This document shows, piece by piece, positions 1 to 8,584 of a stretch of 50,534 bases of DNA; position 1 is the stretch's first letter, and every line of letters starts with the position of its first letter. Both the position numbers and the translations under genes were made by a program. The notes under the pieces were generated by a model. The model had not been told where the DNA came from, did no database searches, and worked only from the letters and a program-made list of their open reading frames with translations. This DNA is from Syntrophobacteraceae bacterium (GTDB taxonomy: Bacteria > Desulfobacterota > Syntrophobacteria > Syntrophobacterales > Syntrophobacteraceae), in NCBI GenBank assembly GCA_031292215.1, contig JARLHO010000083.1:1-50534 (forward strand), written 5' to 3'.

Positions 1-13
1 CCCCCCAACCCCC

Positions 14-124
14 AATACTGTTCACTTAATGTTTAACTTTATTCTCTGTGCGCAGGCATGGTCCCAAAAGACTTCCTCCAATTAAGATATCAGAATGTAT
101 TTTTATTATTAAGTGAACAGTATT
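14..124. mobile_element. MITE-like element with 17-bp terminal inverted repeats
   Basis: Positions 14-30 (aatactgttcacttaat) and 108-124 (attaagtgaacagtatt) are perfect reverse complements enclosing 77 bp with no ORF. The element is flanked by the same 11-mer, ccccaaccccc, at 3-13 and 126-136, as expected of a target-site duplication. The right-hand copy runs into the dispersed C-rich repeat that follows, so the element seems to have inserted into one copy of it. Small size, terminal inverted repeats and no coding capacity fit a non-autonomous transposon; a duplication of this length would suit an IS4-type transposase. The flanks are low complexity, so the duplication could be chance. Confidence 0.5.
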
Positions 125-125
125 G

Positions 126-175
126 CCCCAACCCCCCTTTGCAAAAAAGGGGGGCGATCGAGCCAAGCCCCTCCA
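126..175. repeat. Dispersed C-rich palindromic repeat, copy 1
   Basis: A run of C, then tttgcaaa, then a run of G forms a near-perfect hairpin at 132-154. It is followed by the tail cgatcgagccaagcccctcc. The same core and tail recur at 226-266 and at 9297-9350, always between genes, so this is a REP-like intergenic repeat family. It has no coding potential. Confidence 0.7.
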
Positions 176-225
176 GGCAAATCTCCGCTAAGGGGTGAGT
201 GGGCGCACGTGCGGGTAATTGTAAG

Positions 226-266
226 CTTTGCCAAAATAGGGGGGCGATCGAGCCTAGCCCCCTCTA
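226..266. repeat. Dispersed C-rich palindromic repeat, copy 2 (partial)
   Basis: This copy retains the tail cgatcgagcctagccccct and the G-run, preceded by gctttgccaaaata. The left C-run arm is lost, so the hairpin is broken. It lies about 70 bp after copy 1 in the same orientation, suggesting tandem duplication followed by decay. Confidence 0.6.
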
Positions 267-371
267 AGGTGTGTCGGCCCTGTTTTCAGTTGTAATATTT
301 GGGAAAACCTCTAAAATTGGCCTCCTTCAATAAGCTTGTGCATGAGTCAACCGCCTGACAGTAAGGTCCCT

Positions 372-1142
372 ATGGAAATCAGCATTCTGGGTTCTGCGGG
401 CTCGGAGGCCCCCGGGCAAAATTCTCCCGCATTTCTAATCGATGGCTGTCTACTTCTCGATGGAGGCACCGTCGGGCTTGCCCTGGACAGGATCGCCCGA
501 TGCAGCATAACCCACGTTTTGCTAACTCATGCGCATCTGGACCATTTTAAAGGCATACCATTTCTTCTCGATAACCTCGTCGCCGTTAACCCTGCCTGCA
601 ACCTCCAGCTTATAAGCGGCAAGGAGGTGATCGCAGATATCCGAAAGCACATATTCAACAACAGGATTTGGCCTGATTTCTCCGTGATTCCCGATCCCCG
701 AAATTCGATATTGAGTTACAGGGTAATTTCCACACGCCGCCCCGAGGTGATCGGAGACTATAAAATCCTTGCGACCCGGGTCAACCACACGGTCCCGGCT
801 TACGGATACCTGGTGGAGCACGTTTCGGGGCCGTCTTTGCTCTATACCGGCGATACCGGCCCAACGGAGGCGATCTGGAAAAGGATGCGCGGACACGATG
901 TGAAAGCGCTCATCGTGGAAGTTTCCTTTCCAAACGAGATGATGTCCTTTGCTCTTACTACAGGCCATCTGTGCCCTTCACTTCTGGAGGCTGAACTCCA
1001 AAAGATGGCCGCAATTCCTGACAAGATCTATATTTCGCACCTTAAGGCGCCATTTAGAGCGAAAATCGAGTCCGAACTGGCGCGCATCCCCCATGTTAGC
1101 CTGGAACTGCTCGAAGAGGGGACATCCTTTAGCGTTCCATAA
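372..1142 (+). CDS. Metallo-beta-lactamase-fold hydrolase, class II cyclic nucleotide phosphodiesterase-like
   Basis: The predicted 256-aa cytoplasmic protein has an MBL fold. It begins with a short beta strand (MEISILGSAGSE), has the metal-binding motif THAHLDH, a downstream LLYTGDTGP strand-turn that supplies the bridging Asp, and a late ISHLKAP histidine. The family comprises Zn/Mn hydrolases including class II cAMP phosphodiesterases and RNase Z-like enzymes; the spacing is closest to the phosphodiesterase group, but the substrate cannot be read from sequence. In-frame TTG (336) and ATG (342) starts exist upstream. ATG 372 was chosen because the conserved fold begins there and a taagg ribosome-binding site precedes it. 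The next gene starts 19 bp downstream, so the two may be co-transcribed. Confidence 0.75.
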   Translation: MEISILGSAGSEAPGQNSPAFLIDGCLLLDGGTVGLALDRIARCSITHVLLTHAHLDHFKGIPFLLDNLVAVNPACNLQLISGKEVIADIRKHIFNNRIWPDFSVIPDPRNSILSYRVISTRRPEVIGDYKILATRVNHTVPAYGYLVEHVSGPSLLYTGDTGPTEAIWKRMRGHDVKALIVEVSFPNEMMSFALTTGHLCPSLLEAELQKMAAIPDKIYISHLKAPFRAKIESELARIPHVSLELLEEGTSFSVP

Positions 1143-1160
1143 CGCCGGCCAAGATCTCGT

Positions 1161-4100
1161 ATGTTAAAACGAATCGAACCTTCCATCCTTTTTTTGCTAC
1201 TGGCCGAAGTTTTGCTGCTCGGCCTTTTCCCTGCCCCGCTCATTTTTAAATCAAACCTTACCGCCGGCGGCGACACCCCGGTTCACTACCTGTCCGCGGT
1301 TTTGATGAGCGAGAACCTGCGCCATTTTTTTTCGCCCGTTCTGTGGACAAACGGGGCGTTTGCGGGATTTCCGCTCTTTTTAAACTATTTCCCGCTTCCC
1401 TTTGCGCTGATGGCGCTGGTCTCCAGGGCGATCTCCCTCCAGGTAGCCTTCAAGCTGGTAACGCTACTCGCGATCCTCCCGCTGCCCGCAGCCGTATATT
1501 TTTGTCTCCGCCGTCTTGGCTATGGACAAAATACGCCCGGCATAGGCAGTTTGCTCTCTTTGCTCTTTTTGCTTACGACAAGGAACTCGATGTGGGGGGG
1601 AAACATCTGCTCCACCCTCGCCGGAGAGTTCGCCTACTCCCTGGCCTTCATTTTCTACGTCATCTTCACCGGAAAACTGTATGGGGACGCAGGGGCGGGA
1701 AGGTCTTCGACGGCAGGGTCGATCCTCTTGGCCCTGATGGTCCTGTGCAGCGGATACCCCGTGCTCCAGGCGGCGACGGGGTCGTTTTATTTTCTCGCAA
1801 GGGGCGGGAGATTTAAATATATCCTGAGGCTCCATGCGGCCGCAGCCGGGCTTGCGGCGTTCTGGCTCCTCCCGCTTTTGTGGCGACTACCCTGGAATAC
1901 TTCCTATTCGTTTGCCTGGGATTTTCACAGTTGGCAGGAATTCGCCCCGCCTCTTCTCTGGCCCTCGATCGCCGGAGCTGCGCTACTCGCCTTCTGCCTC
2001 ACACGCGAGGGGTACCGCTCCGGCAGGAAATTTTCGGAGATTTTAAAAGATTCGCTCGACTCCCCGGAGCTCTATCTTCTATGGCAATTCGCAGCGGCGA
2101 TGGTTGGCTTTAGCCTCGCCTCCTCGCTTGGGCTAGTCGATGCGCGCTTTCTCCCCTTTGCCCAGATATCTCTCGTGCTTCTGGGCGCGGTAGGGTGGGG
2201 ACACCTGTTATCGCGTCTGCCAAAGCCCGGTATATGTCTTACCGGTTTTTGCGCGGCAACCGTTATTCTTTCGCTCGCAAGCGCCCCTTTTGTCGACAAA
2301 TGGATTGTCTGGAACTACTCGGGCATGGAATCCAAACCCCTTTGGAATACTTTACGCCAGGTAGACGACACCCTCAAAGGCGATGAAAACAGCCCGAGAG
2401 TCGCCTGGGAACATAATGACATAACCAACGAAGCCGGCACGATCAGGGCCTTCGAACTGCTCCCTTTTTTTTCGGGCCGATCGACTCTTGCGGGCCTCTA
2501 TATGCAATCGGCCCTAAACGCCCCCTTCGTCTACTACCTCGGCTCCGAGCTGGCCGAAACGCCCTCCTGCCCCTTCGAAAAATATTACTACTCACGGCCC
2601 GACCCGCAACGCGCCGCCGCGCGCCTGCGGCTGTTTAACGTCAGCCAGGTCGCTGCGGTTTCCGAAAACATGGCGGATGCTCTAAGCCAATCGCCCGACT
2701 ATGAACCGGGTAAGACTTTCCCCCCCTACGCCATCTTTCGCGTAAGGGGCTGCAGCGACTCCTACGTTGAGCCTCTAAGGTTTAGACCTTTACGGATACC
2801 CCCTAAAAACTGGAAAAAGGTACAGTTTGACTGGTTCCGAAAGTCAACTCTCAAGGTACCGCTCGTTGTGGCGTCCAAAAATTCGCCGGGCGATTACTGG
2901 AAAACTCTTAAACCCTATGACGGGCGCCCGGGAGACATTGCCGCCGTCCCCATTGCGGGAAGCGAAAACGTCCGGGCCACAGCCGTTTTGGACCGGGGGC
3001 ATATTACCATCGACACCTCCAGGCCGGGCTTTGCGCTCTGGATAAAGGTCGCCTATCATCCCGACTGGCATATCGTCTCGGGGGAAGGGGAACTCTATCT
3101 TGTATCTCCGGCCTTCATGCTTCTTTTGCCAAAGACTTCCCGGGTGGTCCTGGAATTCGATACCTCCGGAGGAATCTACCTTCTGGGCAGGATCTTTTTT
3201 TTGCTTACCATCCTGCTCTTGGTGGTCGAAAGGCTTTTTTGCGGCGTTGCGCACTTTCCCCGAGGGATCGCGCCCCGCCCCCTCTTCGGGGCAAACGGCG
3301 GGTTTATCCTCTCATTTGCGCTAATGAGCGCAGTTATCGCCACGGGGGTTGTGACGAGAGATTACCGCGACCCGGTGCTCCTCTATCAATTGGGAGTGGC
3401 CAAATTCGATAGGCTCGAAAGAGAAGCGCCGTTCCTGCCCGATTCGCCCAAAAATTCCACCGGACTTGCGCAATCGCACAAAGCGCGCGGGCTGGGTCTT
3501 TTCGATACATGCATGGCCAAATTCGACCACTGCGCGGTATTCGATAATTGCGAGTCATACAAGGCAAGGATCATGGCGGGGCGTAAAAATTGGAGCGACT
3601 TGGGTCCCATGCTGGAACGCTACCTCGAAGACAACCCCGACAGCCGGATGCATGCGCAGGGGCTTTTTTTGATGGGGGAAGCCTCAATGCATACGGGCAG
3701 GCAAGACGAGGCGCAGAGGTTTTTTCGAGAGGCCCTTTTTACATGGCCCCCAAATGAAGCGGCTAAACTGGCGGGACTATCGCTTGCAAAACTTATCGGC
3801 GCCCGCGCGCTCCAAAAGAGCGCCGAAGAGCTCTTTTCCTCGGGCAAATATCTTAAGGCTTACAACGTCTACGCATCCCTTGCCCTTTCACCCGATGAGG
3901 AAATCAGGGGGCAAAGCACACTTGCGCTTGCCTATTGCGCCCTTCGCCTGAAACGAGACCAGGAAGCCTGCGACCTGTTCGTAAAGTGGCTTTCCGCAAA
4001 TTTCGATGCGCCTCGATCGGCGCAGGTGCAGGCGGACTTAAGACAGTGCCAGGCCGTAATTGCCTATAACCAGGAGCATGTCCAAAGAGAGGCGAGCTCT

Positions 4101-4163
4101 CCCCCCGGCCGTTCCGGGCCGGTAGTGCGAATCCTGCGATGGGCCGAGCGGGCTTTTCGCTAA
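1161..4163 (+). CDS. Large polytopic membrane protein with C-terminal TPR-like region
   Basis: The 1000-aa protein has an N-terminal membrane helix (residues about 8-28) followed by TAGGDTPVHYLSA, reminiscent of the first extracytoplasmic loop of GT-C glycosyltransferases and of bacterial '6-pyruvoyl-tetrahydropterin synthase-related' membrane proteins. Many hydrophobic helices run to about residue 380. A large soluble domain follows (about 390-660), then two more helices (about 675-695 and 710-730). The last 250 residues are helical repeats of TPR type, with phrases such as GEASMHTGRQDEAQRFFREA. A lipid-linked sugar transfer or polysaccharide-assembly role is plausible but not shown. Its stop overlaps by 4 bp the stop of the convergent HDOD gene. 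Confidence 0.65.
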   Translation: MLKRIEPSILFLLLAEVLLLGLFPAPLIFKSNLTAGGDTPVHYLSAVLMSENLRHFFSPVLWTNGAFAGFPLFLNYFPLPFALMALVSRAISLQVAFKLVTLLAILPLPAAVYFCLRRLGYGQNTPGIGSLLSLLFLLTTRNSMWGGNICSTLAGEFAYSLAFIFYVIFTGKLYGDAGAGRSSTAGSILLALMVLCSGYPVLQAATGSFYFLARGGRFKYILRLHAAAAGLAAFWLLPLLWRLPWNTSYSFAWDFHSWQEFAPPLLWPSIAGAALLAFCLTREGYRSGRKFSEILKDSLDSPELYLLWQFAAAMVGFSLASSLGLVDARFLPFAQISLVLLGAVGWGHLLSRLPKPGICLTGFCAATVILSLASAPFVDKWIVWNYSGMESKPLWNTLRQVDDTLKGDENSPRVAWEHNDITNEAGTIRAFELLPFFSGRSTLAGLYMQSALNAPFVYYLGSELAETPSCPFEKYYYSRPDPQRAAARLRLFNVSQVAAVSENMADALSQSPDYEPGKTFPPYAIFRVRGCSDSYVEPLRFRPLRIPPKNWKKVQFDWFRKSTLKVPLVVASKNSPGDYWKTLKPYDGRPGDIAAVPIAGSENVRATAVLDRGHITIDTSRPGFALWIKVAYHPDWHIVSGEGELYLVSPAFMLLLPKTSRVVLEFDTSGGIYLLGRIFFLLTILLLVVERLFCGVAHFPRGIAPRPLFGANGGFILSFALMSAVIATGVVTRDYRDPVLLYQLGVAKFDRLEREAPFLPDSPKNSTGLAQSHKARGLGLFDTCMAKFDHCAVFDNCESYKARIMAGRKNWSDLGPMLERYLEDNPDSRMHAQGLFLMGEASMHTGRQDEAQRFFREALFTWPPNEAAKLAGLSLAKLIGARALQKSAEELFSSGKYLKAYNVYASLALSPDEEIRGQSTLALAYCALRLKRDQEACDLFVKWLSANFDAPRSAQVQADLRQCQAVIAYNQEHVQREASSPPGRSGPVVRILRWAERAFR

Positions 4164-5659
4164 TCGCCGGTCAATATGCTCAGACACATATGGAGCTGCT
4201 GGCCGAAAAAAGTGAAATTCTCGAAGCTTTCCTCATCGAGCTTGCGACCGCTCGATTTTCTGTCCGCGTAGATGACACCTATGGCAACATCCTTTATGGA
4301 CACAGCCATGATAAAATAAGGACCCATTCCGATCACGCCGAGCAACTCCTCTGTCAGAAGCTTTTTTAGCGAGGCCTCCGGTCTTTCACTCACCCACAGG
4401 GGCTTTTTGCTTTTCAGAACGTATCCGAAAACATTTGGAGCATCCGAATTCGCGCTGATTCTAAACATTTCTAAGCAGTTACCTTCTATACACCCCAGCC
4501 CGTATTTGCCCTGCAAATATTTCCGGTCCGGGGTAAGGAGCCCGAAAATCACCCTGTCCATGCCTATCCCGCGATATATTCCCTCCAGTACTATCGAAAG
4601 CATCAGGTTGAGCTCGCCTCCTCCCGAGCTCATGAGTGTCGAAAGGTCCCGGAGGCTGCCCAACTGTATGGAGGGATCGGGCTTGGGATATCTTTCTTGC
4701 CCCGAGGGCTCCAATCCCGCGTCTAAAATTTTCTTTTCGCCGGCTTTTGCATCCTGTGTCGCGATAGCGGCCCGCTCCGTTTTTTCGCAAAATACCTCTC
4801 CCGGTACTGGAACCAGGCGGCTGATATTGGCCGTACCGAAGAATTCAGTTACTTCGGCGGCTTCCCGAGCCGATTGATGCAAAATTTCGGTCGTCTCCAC
4901 AACCGGGAGATGAAAGGTATTGGAAACCTCTTTGATGACTTTTCCGATCCCGGGGGAATCCCACCCTTTCTCGGAGGCTACGGCAACGGCGCAGCCCAGC
5001 TTTATACTCCGGACCCTGGGGTCGGTATCGTTTCTATCTCTTATGACCCGTTCGAGAAGCTCGCTCAACTTCCATTCCTGGCTAAGCCTCTCAGTTAGCC
5101 GTTGGAGCTTGAATCCAAGGACATCGAGCTCCGCCAGCTCGTCACGCTCGGAGGTAAGCATCGCTTGCTCCAACCTCGCCCCCAGGCTACCCGAAAAACA
5201 CCAAAACGCTATATTGCCGATTCGCGCGAGAAGAGCCGCGATGAAAACCTCTTCGGGATCGGGGAGCTTAAACCGCAGGGCCAATTTTCGGGCCTGCACG
5301 GCGGCGTGGAAGGACCTTGCGACTTCGAAGGCCACCTTTTCTTTATGAAGACCCGAGAGAACGCTTTCAATCAGCGAGATCGCAAGGCATATCTCTTTTA
5401 TCGCATTGGTCCCCAGCCTCATCACCGCGCGGCTAACGGTTGTTATCCGCTTCGCATAGGGGTTGTAGTACATGCTGTTGGCTAATTTGAGCACGCGAGA
5501 AGTAAGAGCGGGGTCTTCGAGAATGGACCAGGCAAGTTCGGAAAAAGAGCAGTTTTCCTTGTTCGCCATCCCGGCGACTTGCTGGACGGTGCGGCTAAAG
5601 AGCGGCATATCTTCCAGAACAAGCCGCTTTACCCAATAATCGATACCCCGTTCAGCCAT
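4160..5659 (-). CDS. HDOD domain plus GAF domain signalling protein
   Basis: The 499-aa cytoplasmic protein has an N-terminal HDOD domain (about residues 10-215). The segment WSILEDPALTSRVLKLANS followed by the AVMRLG and IGNIAFWCF helices is typical. The HDOD fold resembles HD phosphohydrolases but usually lacks the catalytic metal residues. The middle (about 215-300) is helical. A GAF-like sensory domain follows at about 335-495, including IGMDRVIFGLLTPDRKYLQGKYG and a closing VAIGVIYADRK strand. Such proteins regulate signalling or motility, and the ligand is unknown. It stands alone, converging on the upstream membrane-protein gene. Confidence 0.8.
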   Translation of the reverse strand: MAERGIDYWVKRLVLEDMPLFSRTVQQVAGMANKENCSFSELAWSILEDPALTSRVLKLANSMYYNPYAKRITTVSRAVMRLGTNAIKEICLAISLIESVLSGLHKEKVAFEVARSFHAAVQARKLALRFKLPDPEEVFIAALLARIGNIAFWCFSGSLGARLEQAMLTSERDELAELDVLGFKLQRLTERLSQEWKLSELLERVIRDRNDTDPRVRSIKLGCAVAVASEKGWDSPGIGKVIKEVSNTFHLPVVETTEILHQSAREAAEVTEFFGTANISRLVPVPGEVFCEKTERAAIATQDAKAGEKKILDAGLEPSGQERYPKPDPSIQLGSLRDLSTLMSSGGGELNLMLSIVLEGIYRGIGMDRVIFGLLTPDRKYLQGKYGLGCIEGNCLEMFRISANSDAPNVFGYVLKSKKPLWVSERPEASLKKLLTEELLGVIGMGPYFIMAVSIKDVAIGVIYADRKSSGRKLDEESFENFTFFGQQLHMCLSILTGD

Positions 5660-5735
5660 TCTGGTTATCCCACCCTATCTAAAAAAGAAATTCAGAATAT
5701 CTATCGGAAAAAAACGAGTGTTTCTAAAGAATAAT

Positions 5736-6629
5736 TTAATACGAGGAGACGATAATCCGGCTGGCCATGCACGCCCGGCACGAACCGGAACGCATTTGGG
5801 CGGCATCCGATAAAGACAGCACCCCGGTTATGTGCGCCGGGTCTTTTGCATAGGCGAAAAGACGTTGCAGGTCCTTTAAAAACATCTGGCGGATCGCCTC
5901 GGTTAGAAGAAAATTCTCATCGCAGGAGGCTACCGGCGAGGTTGCTATCGTCTGCGCCTCGGCTTCGAGGCTCGCTCCATGGTGATAAGCAAGGACTATA
6001 TCCGTTCTTGAAATTACGCCCGAGGGCAACCCGTCGCCATCTACAATAAGGACCGCGCCCGAGTGGTGCGTCGTTAGCTCCTCGATCGCTTCGGCAAGCG
6101 AAGAATTGTTCCCGCGGGAGACCGCGCAGGTTTTCATCGCGTCTCGCACTGTCAAAAACTGCGTGCGATCAAAAGAACCGGTCAGCCCGGCCGCCCCTTG
6201 GGGACATGCCCGGCAATAGCGGTAGAGAAGAGCGACCACATCCCCGTAGGAGAGGGTCCCGACCACAGCGCACGGTTCGGCGCCCTGCACAAAGAGTTGA
6301 TGGACGCCGTTTTTGCGCATGAGGTCCAGAGCCCCGCCCAACTCATCGTCAGGAAAGCAGGTAAGCGCGGGACCGTTCATGATGTCTATCGCCAGGGTTT
6401 GCGCTATCGGAAGCCCGCCGTAGAAGGCCCCGACAATGTCGGTCTTCGATACGACGCCCACCGGGCACCCGGTCTTATCGCCGACCAAAAGCGCGCCGGC
6501 CTTAAACTTTATCAATTGATTGACACACTGGCCCAAGTACATATCTTGTGGGGCGCGTATCACCTGCCGGCGCATGGCGTCTTCGACAAGCAGTCCCTTC
6601 AAGATATCTCGTCTTACTACGACAGGCAT
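5736..6629 (-). CDS. Four-CBS-domain protein with two CRAC cysteine motifs
   Basis: The 297-aa protein consists of two tandem Bateman modules. CBS motifs lie at about 12-70, 80-135, 160-218 and 225-280; each module carries the typical GVVSKTDIV or GVISRTDIV strand-turn. CBS pairs bind adenine nucleotides or S-adenosylmethionine. After each module stands the same short motif, CRAC, at residues 139-142 and 284-287. This repeated CxxC is not part of the CBS fold and could bind metal or be redox active (inference). The start is 4 bp after the upstream CBS gene's stop, so the pair is one operon, probably translationally coupled. No effector domain is fused. Confidence 0.8.
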   Translation of the reverse strand: MPVVVRRDILKGLLVEDAMRRQVIRAPQDMYLGQCVNQLIKFKAGALLVGDKTGCPVGVVSKTDIVGAFYGGLPIAQTLAIDIMNGPALTCFPDDELGGALDLMRKNGVHQLFVQGAEPCAVVGTLSYGDVVALLYRYCRACPQGAAGLTGSFDRTQFLTVRDAMKTCAVSRGNNSSLAEAIEELTTHHSGAVLIVDGDGLPSGVISRTDIVLAYHHGASLEAEAQTIATSPVASCDENFLLTEAIRQMFLKDLQRLFAYAKDPAHITGVLSLSDAAQMRSGSCRACMASRIIVSSY

Positions 6630-6633
6630 AATC

Positions 6634-7095
6634 TCACAAAAATTTCTGGAGCAAATGGTAGAAAAGATCCGAGATGTAGACGATACCCACCAGGGCGTTT
6701 CCTTCGACCACCGGAACGCGGCGGATGTGGCGCTTGATCATCAAATCGGCGATAACCATGACGTGGGTTTGCGGTTTGACGGTCACAACGCTTGTGGTCA
6801 TGATGTCTGAGACCTGAACGGATTTGACGCGATCGAGAAGTTCGCCGAAGAGCACCTGCGCCTCGAGGTCTTCGATTTCGCTCCACACGTGGATGTGTTT
6901 GGGCTGGACAAAAAGCAGGATATCGTAGAGGGAAAGCATCCCGACGAGCCGGTCCGATTCGTCTATGACCATGAGCCCGAAGACCCTCTTGCCTTCCTCC
7001 TTGCTCGCGACATGAAACATTCCAACCGCTTCGGCGATGGTGTTGGTCGGGCTGAGGGTGTGAAAGCGCGGGCTCATGATGTCTCGGGCATACAT
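6634..7095 (-). CDS. CBS-domain pair protein
   Basis: The 153-aa protein is a single Bateman module. The first CBS motif starts at ARDIMSPRFHTLSPTNTIAEA and ends at LVGMLSLYDIL. After a roughly 30-residue helical insert (VQPKHIHVWSEIEDLEAQ) the second runs from VSDIMTTSVVTVKPQ to LVGIVYISDLFYHLL. It is the first gene of a two-gene CBS operon and has an agggag ribosome-binding site about 12 bases upstream. It probably acts as an adenine-nucleotide sensor. The partner is unknown and no transporter or dehydrogenase lies adjacent. Confidence 0.8.
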   Translation of the reverse strand: MYARDIMSPRFHTLSPTNTIAEAVGMFHVASKEEGKRVFGLMVIDESDRLVGMLSLYDILLFVQPKHIHVWSEIEDLEAQVLFGELLDRVKSVQVSDIMTTSVVTVKPQTHVMVIADLMIKRHIRRVPVVEGNALVGIVYISDLFYHLLQKFL

Positions 7096-7397
7096 TTCTT
7101 TTCGGCTCCCTGTGTTGCACGATGGCGAAAAGGATATTCAATTTGAGCTCTACAGTCAATAGGCCCCTTTCCCGGCCGCTACAGTGGGTCTGTTCTTAGA
7201 TAAAATATCTATCAAATCCATAGGGTATCCAAATTATCCGCTCAAACGTTTCCCTCCCGTATATATAAGCTCATCCAAGGATAGAGAATAAAGGTCAGGA
7301 TGGCCCCGATTTCCTCCTTTTCCAGATGAAGTGAATTGGAAAGACAACCTCTACCGTCGGCGCCGGCGGTCTTTAGCAGCCCCGCCCGGAATGAAGC
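7096..7397. other. Intergenic region, upstream of CBS operon
   Basis: About 300 bp between the CBS operon start and the end of the HxlR gene. The A+T-rich stretch at 7190-7270 would hold the CBS operon promoter, but no convincing -35/-10 pair or operator was found. No coding signal was seen. Confidence 0.4.
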
Positions 7398-7781
7398 TCA
7401 ATTTTTCGTTGGCTCGTGCTTAGCCAGCCTTTCGCCCATTCCCGGACGTTCATACCCATACACTTCCTTTGACCAGTCGACCGACCATTTAGCAACGGGC
7501 ACAATCAATAGACGCAACTCTTTTCCTCTTTCGGTCAAAATGTAGCCATCGACAGTCCGCGCAACTATATCTGCCTCGCGTAGCTCCTTTAGCCGCCTAT
7601 TTAGAATTGATGGGGAAACCCCTCCACAACGATCCTGAAGTTCGCGGAATTTGAGGGGGCCATCCCCGAGATACCATAAGATTCCCAACGCCCAACGCCG
7701 CCCCATCAGGTCAAAGATGGCGTTGATTGGAGAACCGGACTCCGAGCCTCTGATTTTTGTTCCAGGCTTTAGAACAGACAT
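7398..7781 (-). CDS. HxlR-family winged-helix transcriptional regulator
   Basis: The predicted 127-aa DNA-binding protein has the HxlR signature. It shows DLMGRRWALGILWYLGDGPL, then FRELQDRCGGVSPSILNRRL as the recognition-helix region, then the wing YILTERGKEL. HxlR proteins usually repress neighbouring redox or detoxification genes in response to aldehydes, quinones or thiol stress. The annotated start is the ATG at 7781, which lies one base after the upstream tautomerase stop (TGA-A-ATG), so translation is probably coupled; an upstream in-frame start (7829) would overlap the tautomerase. It probably regulates this operon through the palindrome at 8033-8044. Confidence 0.85.
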   Translation of the reverse strand: MSVLKPGTKIRGSESGSPINAIFDLMGRRWALGILWYLGDGPLKFRELQDRCGGVSPSILNRRLKELREADIVARTVDGYILTERGKELRLLIVPVAKWSVDWSKEVYGYERPGMGERLAKHEPTKN

Positions 7782-7782
7782 T

Positions 7783-7983
7783 TCAGACCGGCGCCCCGGC
7801 AACAATCTCGGCGCGGGTTTTGCCTGCAAGCCCGATTGAGCCGTTGTCGAATTCCTCTATGAAAACAACGAACTTATCCGCTGGAACTTTCGTGATATCA
7901 ACTGCGGTATCGGTCAGTTCCTTGATAAGACGAGTCTTGACGTCCTGGCTGAGTGGGTGGGTAGCGATTCTAATGACCGGCAT
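7783..7983 (-). CDS. 4-oxalocrotonate tautomerase family protein
   Basis: The 66-aa protein starts MPVIRIATHPLS, so Pro is N-terminal after Met removal; this is the catalytic base of the tautomerase superfamily. Length and the beta-alpha-beta pattern (strand, helix with KTRLIKELTDTAV, strand FVVFIEEFD) match the short 4-OT/DmpI-type subunits that assemble as hexamers. The natural substrate is unknown. A strong aaggag ribosome-binding site sits about 7 bases upstream. It is co-transcribed with the HxlR regulator. Confidence 0.85.
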   Translation of the reverse strand: MPVIRIATHPLSQDVKTRLIKELTDTAVDITKVPADKFVVFIEEFDNGSIGLAGKTRAEIVAGAPV

Positions 7984-8032
7984 GATCTTCTCCTTTGCCC
8001 AGATTAAATTAGTTCCAAGTGATACTGAAACT

Positions 8033-8053
8033 GTAGCATGCTACTAAAACAAT
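8033..8053 (-). promoter_or_regulatory. Promoter with embedded palindrome for tautomerase-HxlR operon
   Basis: gtagcatgctac at 8033-8044 is a perfect 12-bp palindrome about 50 bp upstream of the tautomerase start. On the minus strand ttgcta (8053-8048), a 17-base spacer and tacagt make a plausible -35/-10 pair, with the palindrome in the spacer and touching the -10. This is the expected position for a repressor site of the HxlR protein encoded in the operon. The assignment is inference. Confidence 0.45.
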
Positions 8054-8269
8054 AGCAAGGGCCTTTACGCTCCGAATTTTTGTGCAGGCACCGCGGCGCT
8101 ACCCCGCACAGATGCAAATGAGCCGGAACGGCTTTTACTCTGCGGTCTCTGCGGTGGATTTTCTTGCTTTTGGCAAGTAGAACAAATTTACCCGGCTCCC
8201 ACCGCCATAAAAGCGGACAATTCATTCACAATAAAAAAGTTGGGTATTCCGGCGATTCCGACCACCCAT

Positions 8270-8563
8270 TTAGACGTCGTCATCCTCGACAAGGATTTCA
8301 CAGAGGGCGCGAAAGACTTCCATAAGATATGCGATATCATTTCGGCCAAAGGCGAGCAAGTCCATGTCTCTAGTCGGGCGGTACGGGGCGCGATGCCAGA
8401 GAGCGTATAGCATGGCGCCCTTTAGCAGGGATTTCGTCCTCCATTCGGATCGGCCTATCCTGTACAATAGTCTTTCCAGCACGTAGCGGGTCAACACCAG
8501 ATCGAAGGCCTCGGATTTCTCCCTGGCAAGGTTTAAGAGGCGCTGCCGCACAGATTTCCCCAA
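8270..8563 (-). pseudogene. Truncated AbiEii-type nucleotidyltransferase toxin
   Basis: The N-terminal third of an AbiEii/AbiGii toxin is present. RQRLLNLAREKSEAFDLVLT and ERLLYRIG are followed by the nucleotidyltransferase core LLKGAML with TRDMDLL, giving the paired acidic residues. The family is usually about 280-300 aa, but this frame stops after about 100 residues (EDDDV-stop), and no continuing toxin sequence was found downstream in other frames. It probably starts at the TTG at 8563, just after the antitoxin stop and in the same frame. Without the C-terminal part it should be inactive. Confidence 0.7.
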
Positions 8564-8584
8564 CTTTGCGAGATCGGCTCTGCA

